In this document: one piece after another, positions 1 through 10,032 of the stretch | Position numbering within the stretch: position 1 is the first letter of the stretch | Layout of the letters: every line of letters begins with the position of its first letter | Source: Cymbidium sinense | Lineage: Eukaryota; Streptophyta; Magnoliopsida; Asparagales; Orchidaceae | Length of the DNA: 64,000 nt | NCBI GenBank assembly: GCA_021442155.1 | Contig: JAKCPB010000047.1 | Location: 62,001 to 126,000 of the forward strand | Direction of reading: 5' to 3' | Notes under the pieces: generated by a model | Seen by the model: the letters and a program-made list of their open reading frames with translations, nothing else | The model's database searches: none | Told to the model about the DNA's origin: nothing | Translations under genes and position numbers: made by a program

Positions 1-452
1 TCCAATAACTCAAACCGGCGGTGCATAGTCACTCAACCTCACTCCTCCAAGGAACCGCTCCTCCGCCTCTCTCGCCTCCCTCAACCGTAAAGGAGAAAAA
101 GCGCATCCGCTCATGCAAACTAAGGATCGATTGATGGTTATTTGTAAAAAAGAAACCTCATATGAGATTTTCTTCTCACCCCAACATCGACCTCAAGGCC
201 ATGTACAAGGAAGGACACGTGCATGTGGTCGGAACTCTGCGGTGACGAGCTCTTCCACCGCCTTCAAGAAAACTTCTCCCACGAGAGGTCTTATCCTCTT
301 CCAGGACCTAACCCACATCTACGCTATTGTGGCCTTTTAGACTCGCTTCTCTCTCTCTCCGGTCGTTTTTTTCTCGTCTCTCTCTCTCTCTCAATGGCAA
401 CTTAACAAGGTTCTTATCCATAACGCTGCCGACAAATCCAAGGATCGGCTCG
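1..452 (+). pseudogene. Captured protein-kinase fragment module, copy 1
   Basis: Decayed copy of a module also present at 8501-9066 and, inverted, at 20966-21262. Near 180-330 the bases still encode pieces of a Ser/Thr kinase N-lobe: an HPNI motif, then LKA-Y, then remnants of the hinge and the ELFHRL-like stretch, split among frames by indels and a stop. The residues resemble plant CDPK-related kinases, PEPKR1-like best of those I recall. The catalytic loop and the DFG and APE motifs are absent, so no kinase can be made. A CT-rich stretch (about 345-395) and a short ATG-GCA segment follow, as in the other copies. The module stops abruptly at about 452, where it is fused to an unrelated repeat. 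Sequence upstream of position 1 is not visible. Confidence 0.6.
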
Positions 453-905
453 CAGTCTCCTTAGACAAACACCACCCCTGTGTCTACAAGGATTTCTTGA
501 CGTAACCCATGTGTTGATGAGGATCATTATGCTGGGGTTTATCTCCTCTAACTAAGTAGAGGAACCAGATTGCGATGACGGAACCATGGGATCTAGATCG
601 CACGCCATCATTCCCCAACCATCCCGCTAAACTAAAATGATAAATTTCATATCTTAAATTCTAAAACTCTGTTGCTACTACACTCATTTTGCAATGACTT
701 TTAATCGAAAGTTCTCTCACACTTGGGAGGGGGTAATTAATTATGGGGGCTTTTATAGGAAACTTGGAACCAGATCTAAAATTCTCACCAAATGAGGACG
801 AAATCTCTCGGTAGTGTCTTATCTACTATTCCATCTGCCTTCTAAAAATTTCACCGACACTTTAAATCACTCTTTTCATCAAAAGAGGTCGGTCGTGAAT
901 TTTTG
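453..905 (-). repeat. Inverted copy of the repeat at 17160-17600
   Basis: Read on the minus strand this segment follows 17160-17600 closely. It shares the GTCTCCTTAGACAAAC block near 453-470, the CATGTGTTG-ATGAGGATC block, the 'gggggctt' block near 745 and the AATGAGGACGAAATCTC block near 795. It joins the kinase module at about 452 without a spacer, although in the right-hand part of the window the same two sequences lie about 3.4 kb apart. The composition suggests an LTR or untranslated retroelement segment. No coding potential was recognised. Confidence 0.7.
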
Positions 906-1971
906 GAGCCCACAATTAGTTGTGCCTTTTGCCCATGGAATGGATTCAGGACATGTAGAAAAATGACTTGTGACCATGTAATTATCAATTATTGATGTGA
1001 TAAGTATTTATTATTTGATTATGAAAATTTTCAAAAATTCTATGATGTTTTAGGCTTGGTGGACAAAACCTTGAAGGTTGCTTGGCGGTAGCCTTCTTCC
1101 AACGACACAATATTTTGGTGAGTAGTGTGTGGTTATACCTTTGGTGTATTTATAAATATTTCTTTGGTGATTGTTTTCACTATATATTGAATATTCTAGA
1201 CATTTTACTAAATTCTCTACCACAATATACTCTGCAAGAACCCTACCAGTATGTCAATCCTTGGTTAAAGTCAAACATTGTTTAACTATGTGTAGTGCTA
1301 TTTTAAACTTCACCAAATAAATTAATGTTTTCTAAATTAAAACTACATTCTCTGTATATCAATTTTGATGTGTTTTTTTCTTATTCTTGATGTTATATTA
1401 AGTACCAATTTTAAAACCCTGGCCTTCATTATTTGGTCCACTATGATTTTTTTTATTTAGGCATTATAGTAATCAAAAATAAATATCAAATAAACTCTAA
1501 TAAAACTAAACTTTTTTAGATCACTCCTTGAAAGTGTTCTCTTTCCAATTCAAGTAAAATCTATGATTCTTACTTGATAACCTTCAAATAACAGACATTT
1601 TCCCAAAGTTGGTTAGACTTAGATAGATTTGACATAGTTGGCTTCTTAGCCCTATTTAACCAATCTAACCATGTTGAATTCATTCTAAAAGCTCCAAATA
1701 TTCCTTAAACTAATTCAACATTAAACATTCAGCCATTACACTCTAAATACCAAAGGCTCACATCAATTAAACCATCAAAATTTTGTATTATAGCTAATTA
1801 CTTTTAAATGGATGGAACTTGGTAGATTTAAAATAATAAATTTCAATTGAAGTATAACGAATGTGTTATTCATTCTAACATATAGAAAATCTTATTTATC
1901 AAGCATATTCAAACCACATAAGTAAACAAGTGTTATATTATTACTATACTTAGTAAAAAAGTTAAATAAGC
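906..1971. other. AT-rich stretch, nothing recognised
   Basis: AT-rich sequence with only short chance open frames, such as 1082-1285 on the plus strand. I see no domain, RNA gene or clear repeat. Confidence 0.5.
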
Positions 1972-2310
1972 TCATAATTTGACTAAATAATTAGCATAAT
2001 CATTATCTTCACATAAAATATGAGATAATTTATAATTAAAATAAAAAAAAAGTTTTCTAGTGTTATATAGTAGATAAAACATCTTTGCATTACCTTTCAT
2101 GTTAGAGTTGATTAGAAATGTAAGCATAATAGTATTCATTTCAATCCACATATTTGTGATTCTCATAGCAATGCATAAACTTAAAGCATAACTTAAGGCC
2201 ATAAGTTTATTATATTGCACTAAATAGTAAGTAATGAAAGCCAAAATCATATTACCCTTGTGATTTCTAATAATTTCCCCATAATAATAATTTTGGTTAT
2301 CACAAAACAA
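1972..2310 (-). pseudogene. RNase H-like (RVT_3-type) domain remnant
   Basis: A 112-codon open stretch with the pattern of the plant RNase H-like domain found at the ends of non-LTR retrotransposon proteins and in related plant open frames. It has a G-EIIRNHKGN-like opening, a helix with LSLCIAMRITN followed by WIEM, a central helix with IINSNM-like spacing (here LINSNMKG), and a C-terminal segment matching HI-(R/C)E-N--A-YL-KL. The acidic positions expected after WIE and in the final ADxLA motif read N or are missing (WIEMNT, YANYLV). The active site is therefore probably lost. No reverse transcriptase is recognisable next to it. Assignment is by pattern recall; a profile search against RVT_3 would settle it. 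Confidence 0.6.
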
Positions 2311-3347
2311 TCCATATTTACTTTAAGAAATTAGCTAAAAAGGTTTCTTCCAATATATACTTTTGTATATTTTGCTTATACAATTTGAGTCTTATAGGAT
2401 GTCAAAGTGATAAGCAACAAATCAGTTATGCCTAAAATTCTTTTCGGTAGGTAAGCATTTTGGTATTTATTTAGCTTTGATTTTGTTTTTAACTCGAGCA
2501 AAAATTGAACGTATTTTATGAGAATGCCATTATATTTTGGCATCATTTCTTTATAGTGAGCAACAACATTTTTATATGACCACTGCTAGTATGTAAAATT
2601 TGATAACAATTAATTACTTATATTACAAAAATCTCTCTATAGCCTTTCATAATAAAAAAAGAAACATATTTGCTTAAAATTTGGTTAAAACAATAATCAC
2701 CTTTCAATATTTGAAAAATAAAATCAAAATTTTTTTTTCTAAAACCTTTCAACATTTAAATTTCTGATCCTGTCATTTTTATGCTCTCTAGTTCTTGAAG
2801 CACCAAGTTAATGTAGACCGAATTAAATAAAATAAATTGTCTAAAAAAAAAAAGAATAATAGTAGCAGCCCTCCCATTCTCTGCCTAATCCCATCTATTC
2901 ACGTCTCTCCTCCCAAGCAGGTAAAACCCGCTCCGACTCACCTCCTTGCATTAGATTTTATCCTTTTTTTCATTTTTTTCTCGCCATCTTCATTTGTATG
3001 TGCAAGCCAAATGTCGACGACCTCTCTAACTTGGTTGTCGACAAGCTTTCTTTTTGCACCTCTCCATTCCTCTATCAACTTTCTTTTTGTCATCTCCTTC
3101 ACATATCTGTATAGCTCAAGCCTTCATCCACGATACTTCAAACTATACCATGACCAGCCCTCGAATCACTCAGCCGGCTCACTCTCTCCACTACTTTTCC
3201 AGCTAGCACAAAACCAAACACTTGTCATCTTCCCTTTCCTCTATTCTCTCTCTAAAAAGAGAAGAATAATTTACTCTCCCTCTAAACAAAGAGTAAAAAA
3301 AATCATTTTTTTTCATTTTGTCTTCCTTCCAAATTGAGAGACTCTCT
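2311..3347. other. AT-rich and pyrimidine-rich stretch, no gene
   Basis: Mostly AT-rich sequence. From about 2830 it becomes C/T-rich on the plus strand, producing a low-complexity open frame (2837-3337, Ser/Pro/Phe/Leu-rich) that looks like a compositional accident. Confidence 0.5.
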
Positions 3348-3546
3348 CTCTCTCTCTTTCATGTTTGCCAAAATTTTTTTAAAAAAATCTATTTTATTCT
3401 ATATTATTTTTGTTGTCTTATCGTTCTCTTTTCAGCCAAATCACTCATCTCTCTATTTCATGTTTGCCAAAATTTTTTTAAAAAATTCTATTTTAATCTA
3501 TCTTGTGTTTCTTATCTTATCGTTCTCCTTTCTAACTAAGAGGTCA
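3348..3546 (+). repeat. Two-copy tandem duplication, 99-bp period
   Basis: The block ATGTTTGCCAAAATTTTTTT occurs at 3361 and again at 3460. Each copy is preceded by a CT run and followed by TCTATTTTA-TCTAT, then TCTTATCGTTCTC and a TCACTCAT motif. The two copies differ by a few substitutions. Confidence 0.85.
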
Positions 3547-4080
3547 CTCATCCCTCTCTCACTATTTGTCTAAGCCGAGGGATACTTTTTTCTTTATTTT
3601 TTATTTCTTTTTAATTTACTATTTGTTATAAACTCACTGTTAAGAAAAAAAAGTATAAATATATAATTAAAAAAATCCTATTTGATTTTATACAGGTTTG
3701 AAGGTCTATGCGGCTTCCCAAAATAGTCTGATAAATTCTAATTCCGTGGGTGTAAACATATAATTGAATTTTAATTGATAAATTTTTATATAAATTAATC
3801 TCTCATTAAAATAATATGTTAATTGTGAGCAAATTGATTCTACCATGAGCTCTTTATGAATTTACTAAGATAGTTATATAAATACGTATAGCACCAAATA
3901 TTATATCTTGAGATTTCACGTTATTCGTTTTGATATATCTTTTTTGTTGTATTAACACAATTTTACCAAGGCGTATTGTGAGGTGTATTGGATCATAATT
4001 AAATTACAGCTATATAAGTGCGTAAAATTTTAGATTAGAACATTGGCGTTCATTTGTTATCAAGATTGATCGGATTGAGT
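3547..4080. other. AT-rich stretch, nothing recognised
   Basis: No coding, RNA or clear repeat signal seen. Confidence 0.5.
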
Positions 4081-4146
4081 GAGGCTCATACTAAGCATAA
4101 ATAAAACTAATAATGGCTAAACTAATAAACTAATAACTAAATAATA

Positions 4147-4178
<32 letters not shown>

Positions 4179-5052
4179 TACTTAACTAAATAATAAACTA
4201 AATCTAATAAATAAACAAATAAAATTAATAAATAATAAATGAACTAATAAAATTTTACAATGCTAATTAGTAACTAAAAAAGAAACTAATTACTATAATA
4301 ACTAATAATAAGATAATATAAGGTTAATAATAGTGACAATAATAATAACTAATGACTTAATAGCTTGACCAGGTAATTAGGCTAATAACGAATTAAAGAA
4401 TGGAAGTAAGATTACTAAAGATTAACTAATAAATAATAATAAAAAACTAACTAACTAAATAACTAAACTGAAAAAATTAACTATAACTAATAAATGGCCT
4501 AACTAATAACAAATGAAACAAAAAATGGCTAAGTAAGATAATAATGAGCTATTAATAAATAAATAGACTAATAACTAAAGATAACAGATAAACTAAACTA
4601 TAGAGTATAACTATTTAATACTAATAAAACTAATAAAAACTAATAGGAAGTAACAGTAAATAATAATAATAATAAGATAAACTAGTAAACTTAATGAAAA
4701 AAACAACAATTAATAAATTAATAACTTAAACTAATTAACTAACAATAACTAATAACTAAAAACTAATGATTAATAATAACAAATAATAACTAATAACTAA
4801 CTAATAAAAACTAAGAAAACTAACTAATAATAAACTAAATAACTAATAACTAAACTAATAAATAATAATAACTAAATAATAACAAATAAAAAACTAATAA
4901 ACTAATAATTAACTAATTAATAAATAACATATAAAATTAATAACTAATAACTAATAAGTAATAACTAAATAAAACTAATAATAACTAAATAATAACTAAC
5001 TAATAACCTAACTAATAACTAAACTTATAACTAAAAAAACTAATAACCTAAC
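4081..5052 (+). repeat. Degenerate octanucleotide (AACTAATA-like) block, left outer
   Basis: Nearly a kilobase built from variants of AACTAATA/CTAATAAC with local TAA and AAT slippage, for example a pure TAA run near 4150-4175. There are no CCCTAAA or TTTAGGG telomere units. From about 4881 the block is matched on the minus strand by 25021-25188, so its inner part belongs to the inverted repeat. The rDNA remnant begins directly at its inner edge. Confidence 0.85.
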
Positions 5053-5056
5053 ACCG

Positions 5057-5193
5057 CCTGCGTTCTACCGAATTGAATGAAGTGTGTGATCGCCGTGACA
5101 CGGTGATCCACCGCTGACTGGTAGAAGTTCATTGAACCTTATCATTTAGAGGAACGAGAAGTCGAATAAGGTTTCCGTAGTGAACTTGCTAAA
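5057..5193 (+). pseudogene. 18S rRNA 3'-end remnant
   Basis: Contains the near-invariant 18S 3' terminal sequence: CTTATCATTTAGAGGAACGA, then AAGGTTTCCGTAG-TGAAC and the GATCAT terminus. Several bases are lost compared with functional plant 18S, for example in the GTAACAAGG and CTGCGGAAGG segments. Only the last ~140 nt are present, so it is not functional. The homologous right-arm copy is at 24868-25018. Confidence 0.9.
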
Positions 5194-5393
5194 TGATCAT
5201 CAGACCAAAACACATCAGTGATTCTGAGAACTGGTGAAGCGGCGGGCTTGGGTGAAGAGCGTTGTCGTCTTGGCCGAACGAGAGGGTGGGTGAAAGTTAA
5301 GACAACCGCTTGTCCCATGCGAGCTGAGAGAGAACGACGGTGCCCCGAGGCGATCCCGACCCACGCGCCGATCTGCATGCGGCGGCTTGGAAT
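5194..5393 (+). pseudogene. ITS1-ITS2 remnant lacking 5.8S
   Basis: Starts with an ITS1-like CAGACCAAAACACATC segment directly after the 18S terminus and ends in GC-rich ITS2-like sequence before the 25S start. The roughly 160-nt 5.8S gene, with its highly conserved core, is absent. ITS1 and ITS2 remnants are directly joined, and the right arm shows the same loss. Confidence 0.75.
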
Positions 5394-5690
5394 GCGACCC
5401 CAGGATGGGCGAGGCCACCGAAGTTTAAGCATATCAATAAGCGGAGGAGAAAAACTTACGAGGATTCCCCAAGTAACAATGACCAATCGGGACATGCCCA
5501 AAGATGGGAATCTGCTCACCCAATTGTAGTTTGGAGAAGCATCCTCAGCAATAGACCGAGCCCAAGTCCCTTGGAAAGGGGCGCCGGGGAGGGTGAGAGC
5601 CCCATTCACCTGCAACCTGCCCGCCGAAGTCGTTGTTTGTGAATGCACCTAATCGGGTGATAAATTTCATCCAAGGCTAAATGCAAACTA
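5394..5690 (+). pseudogene. 25S rRNA 5'-end remnant
   Basis: Begins at GCGACCCCAGG-, then GTTTAAGCATATCAATAAGC, CTTACGAGGATTCCCC and TGGAAAGGGGCGCC, and ends near AATCGGGTGATAAATTTCAT-CCAAGGCTAAATGC. These are domain I landmarks of plant 25S. The last landmark is followed at once by a distant part of 25S, so about 2.7 kb of the gene is missing, judged from usual gene length. Confidence 0.9.
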
Positions 5691-5886
5691 GGGTAGCCGC
5701 TCATAGCGACATTGCTTTTTGATCCTTCGTGTCCACTCTTCCCATCATTGTGAAGTAATTCACCAAGTGTTGGATTGTTCACCCACCAATAGGGAATGTG
5801 AGCTGGGTTTAGATCATGGTTATACAGGTTAGTTTTACCTTATTGGTGATCGTGCCATGATAGTAATTCAACATAGTATGAAGTGG
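5691..5886 (+). pseudogene. 25S rRNA 3'-part remnant fused to the 5' part
   Basis: Matches the conserved 3' region of 25S near the peptidyl-transferase and sarcin-ricin side: CATAGCGACATTGCTTTTTG, then CACCAAGTGTTGGATTGTTC, ACCCACCAATAGGGAA, GAGCTGGGTTTAGA and AGTAATTCAACATAGTA. It breaks off just before the sarcin-ricin loop sequence would follow. The left copy has lost several short GC-rich motifs that the right copy (24140-24340) keeps, such as the CTTGTGGCAGCCAAGCG segment. Confidence 0.9.
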
Positions 5887-6540
5887 TTTTATTGATGAGT
5901 TATTTATCATTAGTTAATTATCAGTTTGTTATTAGTTATTTATCATTAGTTGATTATTAGTTAGTTATTAGTTAGTTTTATTAGTTTTTTATACTGTTAG
6001 TTTTACCTTACGATGTATGTACATGTAGGCCTACTTTATTTAATTAAAGCAATACTCAAACATGAAAATTTTATTTGTTAGAATGCCTTTTGTTAAGCTT
6101 CATGCTTTAATATTTTAAGCGTTGTTAGAATTTTATTTTTAGTTATTTATCATTAGTTATTTTATTAGTTTATTACTTATTAGTTTTATTAGTTAATTTT
6201 TTAGTTATTATTAGTTTATTAGTTTTTATTTATTTTATTAGTTTAGTTTGTTAATTTAGTTTATTATTTCTATTAGTTAGTTTTATTAGTTTTAATTTAT
6301 TATTATTATTATTAGTTTTAGTTTATTAGTTATTATTAGGTTATTAGTTTTTTATTAGTTTTTATTAATAGTTAGTTATTATTATTAGTTAGGTTATTAG
6401 TTATTAGTTAATTAGTTTAATTATTTAGTAGTTTAGTTATTAGTTATTAGTTAACTAGTTTAATTATTTTTTATTTTTGTTATTAGTTTAGTTATTTAGC
6501 TAATATTTTATTTTTGTTATTTAGTTAATATCTTTAAGTT
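5887..6540 (+). repeat. Degenerate octanucleotide block, left inner
   Basis: TTATTAGT/TTAGTTAT variants, the reverse-complement sense of the 4081-5052 block. A non-repeat island at about 5995-6130 contains the palindrome GTAGGCCTAC and reappears at about 23935-24010 in the other arm. Confidence 0.85.
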
Positions 6541-7909
6541 GCAGAGTCTTGCAGAAACAAAAAAAAATCTATTTCTATGCATGAAAAGATAATCCCAAAT
6601 GTTAAGAAATTTATCTCTCAGATTTGCCAAATTCTAGAGATCAAGTTAGAATAACTCTCGATTTAAGAAGCTTCAATCAATTAAGTTGGAGAAACATCAA
6701 TCTCTACATCTTAAAGTCTAGGACACGGATGGGTTATAAAGGTCGAACTCAACAAACCCAAAATAGAGTTGTCGACGCTTCCTCACTCAACAAGCCGTGA
6801 GAAAAGACCACTGAAAGAGCCGCCGTCTGTCTGATGACAAAATCACAAACTCACTACAACTTAAGTCGAAGATTCGAGTATGTTCTAAAGGTCGAACTCA
6901 ACAAGCCCAGATATGGTCGAGTTGCTGACGCTCTCCTCACTCAACAAGCCGCGAGAAAAGGCCGCAGTGAAAGAGCCCTTGCTCGTCAGTCAAATGACGA
7001 TAGTTATTTAATCTCAAACCAGATCCAGCTTAGTGATTACAAGCAACCAGGATCCAGAAGATCTCTCTAGTTGATCGATAGATCAAGGCAAGCTGAGGAA
7101 ATGCTCAATTCAGGGTTGCCTCAAATCAACCTTCATACTATCTGCAAGGTGATATTTCAATATATTCTCAATTGATCTGATCAAGCTCAAAGCACATATC
7201 AAAGTCTATCTCCTCATCAAGTCCATTAAAGCAGAAAGCATAGGACCGAGGAGGAAATTTCATAGTTCATACAAAGCCGATGGCCGAACTAAAGGAATTT
7301 TGTGGTTGTTCAGTCTGTTAAAGCACATGTTGTTAGGCTAATAACTCAACATTGACTATATATAAGCCAAAAGGCTGGGTTATCTATATGTATCCTTCAA
7401 CGAACTCGTCAAAGTAGCAGACACAAGGTTCATGGTGTACATACACTTCCTGACAAGTCAATGTTGACAAATCAGGTCAATCCTTCATCAAGTCCGTCAA
7501 GCTCAAAGCTAGGATAGAAGAAATTTCAAATCCGTTCAAGCACGAATAAATCGATTCCCAAGCGGAGTCCTTCATCAAAATAAGCAGACAAATTTCTCCA
7601 TCAAACCCAACCAAGCATGAAGCTAGGGATCGAGGAAGCTTAAATCTGCAATGACAAAAAAAAGAGATCTTCAGCAAAGCCATTGAAGCAGATAGTAGAT
7701 GGTGCAAGAACTCTTCTCAATCCGATAAGTCCATTCTGACAAATCAGTCAAGCTAGTCATTTAGTATGTCCTAAATAAGGCAGATACTAATGACAAATCT
7801 GTCAAAATTAAAGCTAAGCGGAAATGATCGAAGTTTTATGGCCCAAAAGGTCAACCGTTTTCAACAAACGTGACTCGCTTTATGGGAGAATAACATTTTT
7901 TGGGGCATT
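6541..7909 (+). repeat. Retroelement-like noncoding segment with internal duplications
   Basis: Inverted homologue at about 21650-23050. Holds a 148-bp tandem duplication, since AAAGGTCGAACTCAACAA occurs near 6736 and 6884, and diverged ATCAAGTCC-TCAAGCTC repeats around 7210 and 7490. It ends with a T- and G-rich run (TTTTTTGGGGCATT) just before a TGTTGACCTCC that looks like an LTR start. The layout fits the 3' end of an LTR retrotransposon, but no coding domain is recognised. Confidence 0.45.
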
Positions 7910-8500
7910 TGTTGACCTCCACATATGTGTCATAAATCAAGACAAGCTCACAAGATAAATTTGATGGACTTGCGCGAACGGGTTCAAAATGCACTGGACA
8001 TCACCGAAAATGGTCGAAATGATCTGCAATCGATGAATGGACTTATCTGTCGCATTCAAAATGTTGAAATTGATCAAAATATAAATATTACAAAATCTAA
8101 CGATCAACCGATCAAGCGCTCGAGTCATCAGCGCGCTTGCACGTATATCGAGGTCAGGAGGCATCAACATAGGTCAAACGACCTCTATTCATCAAATTAA
8201 CTACGTCATTGGCTTTGAAATGTCAAAATCTATCAAGCAAGACTGTTCGCACTCAATTCAGATGAGTCTGCGTGAAAATCAAGCGGTCAAAAGCGACGAT
8301 GCGTATTTTGAGCTGAAACTGACTCAATTTGATGCTGACTTGAACCAGACGGCCTCCGATCACGAAACGGACTACGTCATTGCGTTCTGAATATCGAATA
8401 ACCTTAAATCAATAAATATATTGACTATATGATGATGTCGGCATAAAATTCATTTTTTTAAATTGATTAATATTTGGAAAATTAATTAAAAAAAATCTAT
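7910..8500 (+). repeat. Possible LTR fragment (TGTTGACCTCC start)
   Basis: Begins TGTTGACCTCC after a polypurine-like tract at 7895-7907. The first ten bases equal the proposed LTR terminus of the gypsy elements at 30488, 48705 and 37827. The segment to about 8283 is matched on the minus strand by 21263-21650; 8284-8500 has no partner in the right arm. No second LTR end is identified, so this is tentative. Confidence 0.35.
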
Positions 8501-9066
8501 TAATATCCAATAACTAAAACCGGCGGTGCATAGTCACTCGACCTCGCTCCTCCTGCATGCATAATTTGAATGGCAACTATTCCTGCTTGCTCCTCTCAAC
8601 TGTTCCCTCCTTTCGCTCAATGATCCGCTCCTCCTTAATGCAAGGAACTGCTCGTTTCTCCGCTCCTCCGCCTCAATCGTAGAAGAAGAAAAGCATCCGC
8701 TCATGCAAACTAAGGATCGATTGATGGCTATCAAAAAAAGAAAGCTCATCGAGATTTTCTTCTCGATCACCCCAACATCGACGACCAAGGCCGGTGTACA
8801 AGGAAGTTGACTACGTGCATATGGTCGGAACTCAGGTGACGAGCTCTTCCAATCGAGAAACATGGTCGCTTCTTCTAGCAAGAGGTCGCTATCCTCTTCC
8901 GACCTAATCCACATCTATGCCGTGGCCTCCTTTTACGTTTTTCTCTCTCTCTCTCTCGGTCGTTCATTTTTTCTCGCATGCTCTCTCTCCGCTTTCAATG
9001 GCAGCTTATCCAGAGTGCTCCGATTATCCTTACAACGTGTCGCCGACAAATCCAAGCGGATCGGCT
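8501..9066 (+). pseudogene. Captured protein-kinase fragment module, copy 2
   Basis: Opens with CCAATAACTAAAACCGGCGG, as at position 2, and continues through a GC-rich untranslated-looking stretch. At 8765-8920 it carries kinase N-lobe remnants: HPNIDD, a YVHMV-like hinge region and EKHGRF. These are spread over frames with stops. A CT-rich tract (8938-8995) and an ATGGCAGCTTATCC segment follow, ending at GATCGGCTC near 9066. The same end point is used by copy 1 (452). The catalytic half of the kinase is missing. It is closer to copy 3 than to copy 1 in the kinase part. Confidence 0.65.
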
Positions 9067-10032
9067 CCAGAATATGACGACCACCATTATGGACTACCTG
9101 AGATACGAGACCCCCATCAGTCCATGCATTCACATCCATAAACCAAATTAATACCTCTAGCCACCTTAAACAAAACACCCAGACGTGTCGGAAACGTAAA
9201 TCATTCTTTTAGGTAGGATCATCAACATTGTATACAATTTAGTACATCTTGTACCAAGTATTTTGAGCTTAATAACACTACATAAAAGTAAAACTAGAAA
9301 GTAAGCTAATTTTCACTTCATATGTGCCTATGAGGAATCAATTAGCTGAGATATTTATCAAATGATTATGCAGCCCTACATTCAACAAAACCATAGATAA
9401 ACTTGTAATGGTATATCTCTACCATCTAATATGCGAATGAGTATTGAATTTTTCGATAACTGTAGCGCAATACTATAGGTATTGAAGTGCACTGCAGTAC
9501 CATGACTACAATGCTGCACCTCTCTTTCTGTCCCTTGCGGTGGAGCTCACTCATCCTCCAACCATATACAAGAGTTTATTGCAAACAAATCAATGCCTTG
9601 TATCATCCGGTCAATTATTTTATGGCCCTCAAATTGTAATCTTTGTGCCTCCCTATTTGGCAACTAACCCCTTTTTATTTTTCCTATATTTTTTTGATTT
9701 ATTCCTATTTTATAATGTCTCCTAGATATATATATATACATCCCTTCTTGTAAAAAGTGAATGCAAGAAGAAATTCTTGAAAGTAAAGTTTTCTCCATTA
9801 TTCTATTTTCTATAAAGATGTTTCTCTCTCATTCTATTTTGTATAGGTAATGGATTTAAAGAATTAAATACATCGCTGATTCTTGGGCATTTAAATACCA
9901 TCGCCCCAACTCTATAAATCCTTGCAACAAGAATGACTTAGCTTTGGTATGCACTTGGGTTGAGCTTTCTCAATCGTTGATTTTGATAGAAACATACCTC
10001 CGGTGCATGCCCCATCCCTTCTTCAAGAAAGT
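9067..10032. other. Unassigned sequence
   Basis: A short stretch near 9073-9105 (ACCACCATTATGGACT-CCTGAG) recurs at 14365-14395. The rest is AT-rich with a short TA run near 9728. I see no gene. Confidence 0.5.

Larger units (their letters stand above)
4881..9066 (+). repeat. Left arm of a ~4.2-kb imperfect inverted repeat
   Basis: Segments in order (octanucleotide repeat, rDNA chimera, octanucleotide repeat, retroelement-like block, kinase module) match 25188 back to about 20966 on the other strand. Anchors: 4883-4980 matches 25190-25090; 5045 matches about 25025; 5886 matches about 24140; 6540 matches about 23050; 8219 matches about 21345; 9066 matches about 20966. The left arm has about 480 extra bases (about 8283-8765) that the right arm lacks, and the inner octanucleotide block is shorter (about 650 against 1090 bases). 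Many small indels separate the arms, so the duplication is not recent. Confidence 0.85.

Noticed and set aside
2837..3337. 166-codon plus-strand open frame
   Set aside because: Low-complexity Ser/Phe/Leu/Pro sequence from C/T-rich DNA; overlaps a tandem repeat; no domain.
4081..5052. Telomere-like array
   Set aside because: Units are AACTAATA-like and contain no CCCTAAA/TTTAGGG, so no telomeric or interstitial telomere call.
5194..5393. 5.8S rRNA gene
   Set aside because: Looked for the conserved 5.8S core between the ITS parts on both arms and found none.
5142..5648. Minus-strand 168-codon frame and overlapping plus-strand frames
   Set aside because: They lie across the rDNA remnant; GC-rich rRNA sequence is often open by chance.
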